Translations under genes and position numbers: made by a program
Notes under the pieces: generated by a model
The model's input: only the letters and a program-made list of their open reading frames with translations
Databases searched by the model: none
Told to the model about the DNA's origin: nothing
Assembly (NCBI RefSeq): GCF_002086275.1
Contig: NZ_MVHT01000078.1
Coordinates: 1 to 33,573 of the forward strand
From: Mycobacterium intermedium
GTDB taxonomy: Bacteria; Actinomycetota; Actinomycetes; Mycobacteriales; Mycobacteriaceae
Length of the DNA: 33,573 nucleotides
Reading direction: 5' to 3'
Shown here: one piece after another, positions 32,301 to 33,573 of the stretch
Layout: the number at the start of each line of letters is the position of its first letter
Numbering within the stretch: the first letter of the stretch is position 1

Positions 32301-32702
32301 ACCCGGGCCGGATCCCTCGCCGTCCTCGTCGACCGGGCGCAGGTAGGGCTCGAGGTCAACGGCCAGCGCCTTGGGGTAGCTCCAGCCCGGCGAAAACCAC
32401 GTCTCGGCCCATTCTTCGATGAAGAAGTCGAACGGGTTGATCACCTTCAAATCGGCGATCAGCCCGACCGCGATGGTCAGCTGACGCATCGGCTTCGGGA
32501 AGACCAGTCGGGCCAGGAAGTTGCCCAGCGCGTCCTGCTGCCAGTTGATGAAGTGGTCGGACGGCTCGACGCGCAGCGAATATGCCTCGATGGGCGTGCG
32601 GCAATGGGGTGCCGGTCGCAGCCGCACGACGTGCGGATACACCCGCACCAGCTTGTCAAAGGTGTAACTGGTGCGGTGCTCCAGCGCAACTTTGATGCTC
32701 AT
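29376..32702 (-). CDS. Large transglutaminase-like protein with DUF2126 domain (Rv2566-like)
   Basis: A 1108-residue protein. Residues about 1-110 are the beta-rich N-domain (IKVALEHRTSYTFDKLVRVY). The transglutaminase core follows with C191 in GIGSCRDSAWLL, H240 in DLHAWTEVY and D256 in GLDPTSG, a complete triad. The remaining 800 or so residues form the large DUF2126-type region (LTIGGEPTFVSVD, GGGNHITLGG, LRGFEMPPHLRMAM, HGRYMLPHFLIHDIADVAAD). The start is uncertain: ATG at 32702 begins at the conserved MSIKVALEHR; a GTG at 32720 would add 6 residues, and neither has a strong ribosome binding site. It is coupled to the ATP-grasp/alpha-E gene and should process the same product. Substrate and product are unknown. 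Confidence 0.9.
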   Translation of the reverse strand: MSIKVALEHRTSYTFDKLVRVYPHVVRLRPAPHCRTPIEAYSLRVEPSDHFINWQQDALGNFLARLVFPKPMRQLTIAVGLIADLKVINPFDFFIEEWAETWFSPGWSYPKALAVDLEPYLRPVDEDGEGSGPGDLVRAWVENFTVPPGTRTIDFLVALNRAINADIGYSVRMEPGVQTPDHTLRTGIGSCRDSAWLLVSILRHLGLAARFVSGYLVQLASDVEALDGPSGPAADFTDLHAWTEVYIPGAGWIGLDPTSGLFAGEGHIPLAATPHPSSAAPITGGTEPCVSELEFSNTVTRVHEDPRVTAPYTDEAWETICEVGRGVDERLVAGDVRLTIGGEPTFVSVDNQVDPEWRTAADGPHKRERASDLAARLKAQWAPQGLVQRSQGRWYPGEPLPRWQIALYWRTDGRPLWSDPSLLADPWLNKPAPVDNDAAQRVLTAVADGLGLPATQVRPAYEDPLARLAASARLPLGDPVDPDDDLAEDTPGARAELLARLDESTTAPAAYVLPLHRREDGVGWASADWHLRRGRIVLAEGDSPAGLRLPLNAISWNPPPTSFGVDPTSVRRSQLVDTDRAAAVVVEPDTAPRTAMVAEVRDGLLYIFIPPTDALEHFIDLITRIEVAAAQHNTPVVIEGYGPPPDPRLQSTTITPDPGVIEVNVAPTASFEEQRQQLETLYEQARLARLSTESFDVDGTHGGTGGGNHITLGGVTPADSPLLRRPDLLVSLLTYWQRHPSLSYLFAGRFVGTTSQAPRVDEGRDEALYELEIAFAEIARLSQFFGGSSPQPWITDRALRHLLTDITGNTHRAEFCIDKLYSPEGPRGRLGLLELRGFEMPPHLRMAMVQSLLVRSLVAWFWEQPLRAPLIRHGANLHGRYMLPHFLIHDIADVAADLRANGIPFETSWLDPFTEFRFPRIGTAVFDGVEIELRGAIEPWNTLGEESTATGTARYVDSSVERVQVRVIGADRHRYVVTCNGYPVPLLATDNPDIHVGGVRFKAWQPPSALHPTITTDVPLQFELIDLTARTSRGGCTYHVAHPGGRAYDEPPVNAVEAESRRARRFEATGFTPGKLDLSAIKEKQARMFTDVGAPGILDMRRVRTVQQ

Positions 32703-32782
32703 AACCGCTGATCTCATCACAAGAATCAGCGGGCTGCAGCGCGCGCCCGGGCGGGCGCAGCATCGAGCCGACGCTCAGACCG

Positions 32783-32813
32783 CCCGGGCCAGCGTTAGCT
32801 GTACTGGCCCGGG
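32783..32813 (-). terminator. Strong hairpin at the end of the membrane-protein gene
   Basis: CCCGGGCCAG (32783-32792) and CTGGCCCGGG (32804-32813) are perfect 10-bp inverted arms with an 11-base loop that contains the TAA stop of the minus-strand gene. A second stem, GCGCCC-GGGC-GGGCGC at 32743-32758, lies further downstream. Neither has a T-run, so termination is plausible for a mycobacterium but not proven. Confidence 0.45.
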
Positions 32814-33573
32814 GGCGGTCCGAGCGGGAACTCCGACGCAGGTCGGGGCTGTCCGATCTCGGCGACCTGGCCGCCCGTCAGCTTGCGGTAGGTGTACACC
32901 TGAATGAGCGTGGCCACCGGAACGCCGACGAGCATTCCGAGTAAGCACGCGATGTATCCCACCAACACCGCCGCGTACTGCACCAGGTAGGACAGCGCGC
33001 TGGGCCCCAGGTTGGCCCGAACGGTCGCGACGCTGGTCTTGATGGCGTCGATGGGCGGGAAACCTTTGTCGACCGCTGCCACGACGGCGAACATGGCGGC
33101 GAAGGCCACGATCAGGGGGCCGACGATAGTGCAGCTCACCAACGTGGTCGCCACGGAAACCAACACCGTAATCAGGAGCACGGCGCCGATCCTGCGTGGC
33201 TTGAGAGCCGTTCCTACACTCACCGGCTTGCCGTCGGCGATGTCCACAGCTGCAGTGGTAAGTCCGGCCTGCAGCAAGATTGCCACTGCAAAAGCGGCGA
33301 TGCTGCCGAGGATGATCAGGACCCAGCCGAGCGTCGTCAGGTTACCGGTGGCCGGCGTTTCGTAGGTGCTGCCGCCAAAGCCGTTGTCGGTGGTGACCGT
33401 CTGGGTTTCCACATCGGCCGTGGCGAAGGCGATCGCAAAGGGGATGCCTACGACGGCCGTGAGCGCGACGCCGTAGATGATGAGCGGTACCACGAGCGCC
33501 GCCCAGTGCTGGGTGAACTTGTTCCAGGCCCAACTGAAGGCGTCTCCGACGTTGAAGTTAGGGCCGTATCCTC
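32795..33573 (-). CDS. Polytopic membrane protein, N-terminus cut by the window edge (Rv2560-like)
   Basis: The reading frame runs off the right edge; codons to 33571 are open (YGPNFNVGDAFSWAWNKFTQ), so the real start is outside. At least four hydrophobic segments are seen (LVVPLIIYGVALTAVVGIPF, LGWVLIILGSIAAFAVAILL, VLLITVLVSVATTLVSCTIV, VQYAAVLVGYIACLLGMLVG). It ends with VYTYRKLTGGQVAEIG and a Pro-rich tail (PLGPPPGQYS). It closely resembles M. tuberculosis Rv2560 as I remember it, which has a long Pro/Gly-rich N-terminus; that part would lie outside this window. Function is unknown. Genes equivalent to Rv2561-Rv2565 are absent between it and the large transglutaminase. Confidence 0.85.
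   Translation of the reverse strand, partial: GYGPNFNVGDAFSWAWNKFTQHWAALVVPLIIYGVALTAVVGIPFAIAFATADVETQTVTTDNGFGGSTYETPATGNLTTLGWVLIILGSIAAFAVAILLQAGLTTAAVDIADGKPVSVGTALKPRRIGAVLLITVLVSVATTLVSCTIVGPLIVAFAAMFAVVAAVDKGFPPIDAIKTSVATVRANLGPSALSYLVQYAAVLVGYIACLLGMLVGVPVATLIQVYTYRKLTGGQVAEIGQPRPASEFPLGPPPGQYS

Overview
The window looks like chromosomal DNA from a mycobacterium, probably a slow grower. The DNA is GC-rich, starts are often GTG or TTG, and the gene order from about 2.77 kb to 32.7 kb follows, in reverse, the stretch I remember from M. tuberculosis as Rv2582 (ppiB) down to Rv2566. These Rv correspondences come from protein resemblance and order recalled from memory; no search was run. 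Species is not resolved.

Layout. (1) 58-3643, minus strand: a kinase-domain-only Ser/Thr kinase, a Ser/Thr kinase fused through one membrane helix to a cyclophilin domain, and ppiB itself. The fusion's C-terminal half is a near copy of the neighbouring PpiB. (2) 3706-5646: a glyoxalase-II-like hydrolase and hisS. (3) 5643-9612: an accessory catabolic block, with epoxide hydrolase plus TetR regulator on one strand and, divergently, a Rieske oxygenase plus a DapB-like dehydrogenase. (4) 9613-11473: exported or membrane small proteins, an MspA-family porin-like protein, an inverted-repeat element and a possible gene remnant. (5) 11490-14914: radical SAM protein, Tat-exported purple-acid-phosphatase-like protein, a 95-bp intergenic tandem repeat, and a secreted protein. 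(6) 14889-17231: a second accessory block, with an XRE-cupin regulator divergent from a class II aldolase and a DapA-like lyase. A perfect 9+9 inverted repeat lies between them. (7) 17253-20581, minus: two tandem zinc metallopeptidases, a SRPBCC protein and a ketopantoate-reductase-like protein. (8) 20635-24400: aspS, an F420-type nitroreductase-like protein, a FUSC-type membrane protein and a YjbR-like protein, followed by a decayed alpha/beta-hydrolase fragment. (9) 24687-32702: two transglutaminase-like proteins, a zinc-ribbon/HExxH protein and a permuted ATP-grasp/alpha-E protein, which together resemble predicted peptide-amidoligase clusters. (10) 32795 to the right edge: a polytopic membrane protein cut off at its N-terminus.

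Housekeeping synteny (ppiB, hisS, aspS, Rv2566-Rv2578c-like genes) is interrupted by the two catabolic blocks and by the kinase genes. The most unusual item is the membrane kinase carrying a cyclophilin as its predicted extracytoplasmic domain. The most suggestive multi-gene system is the transglutaminase/ATP-grasp/alpha-E cluster, whose product is unknown.
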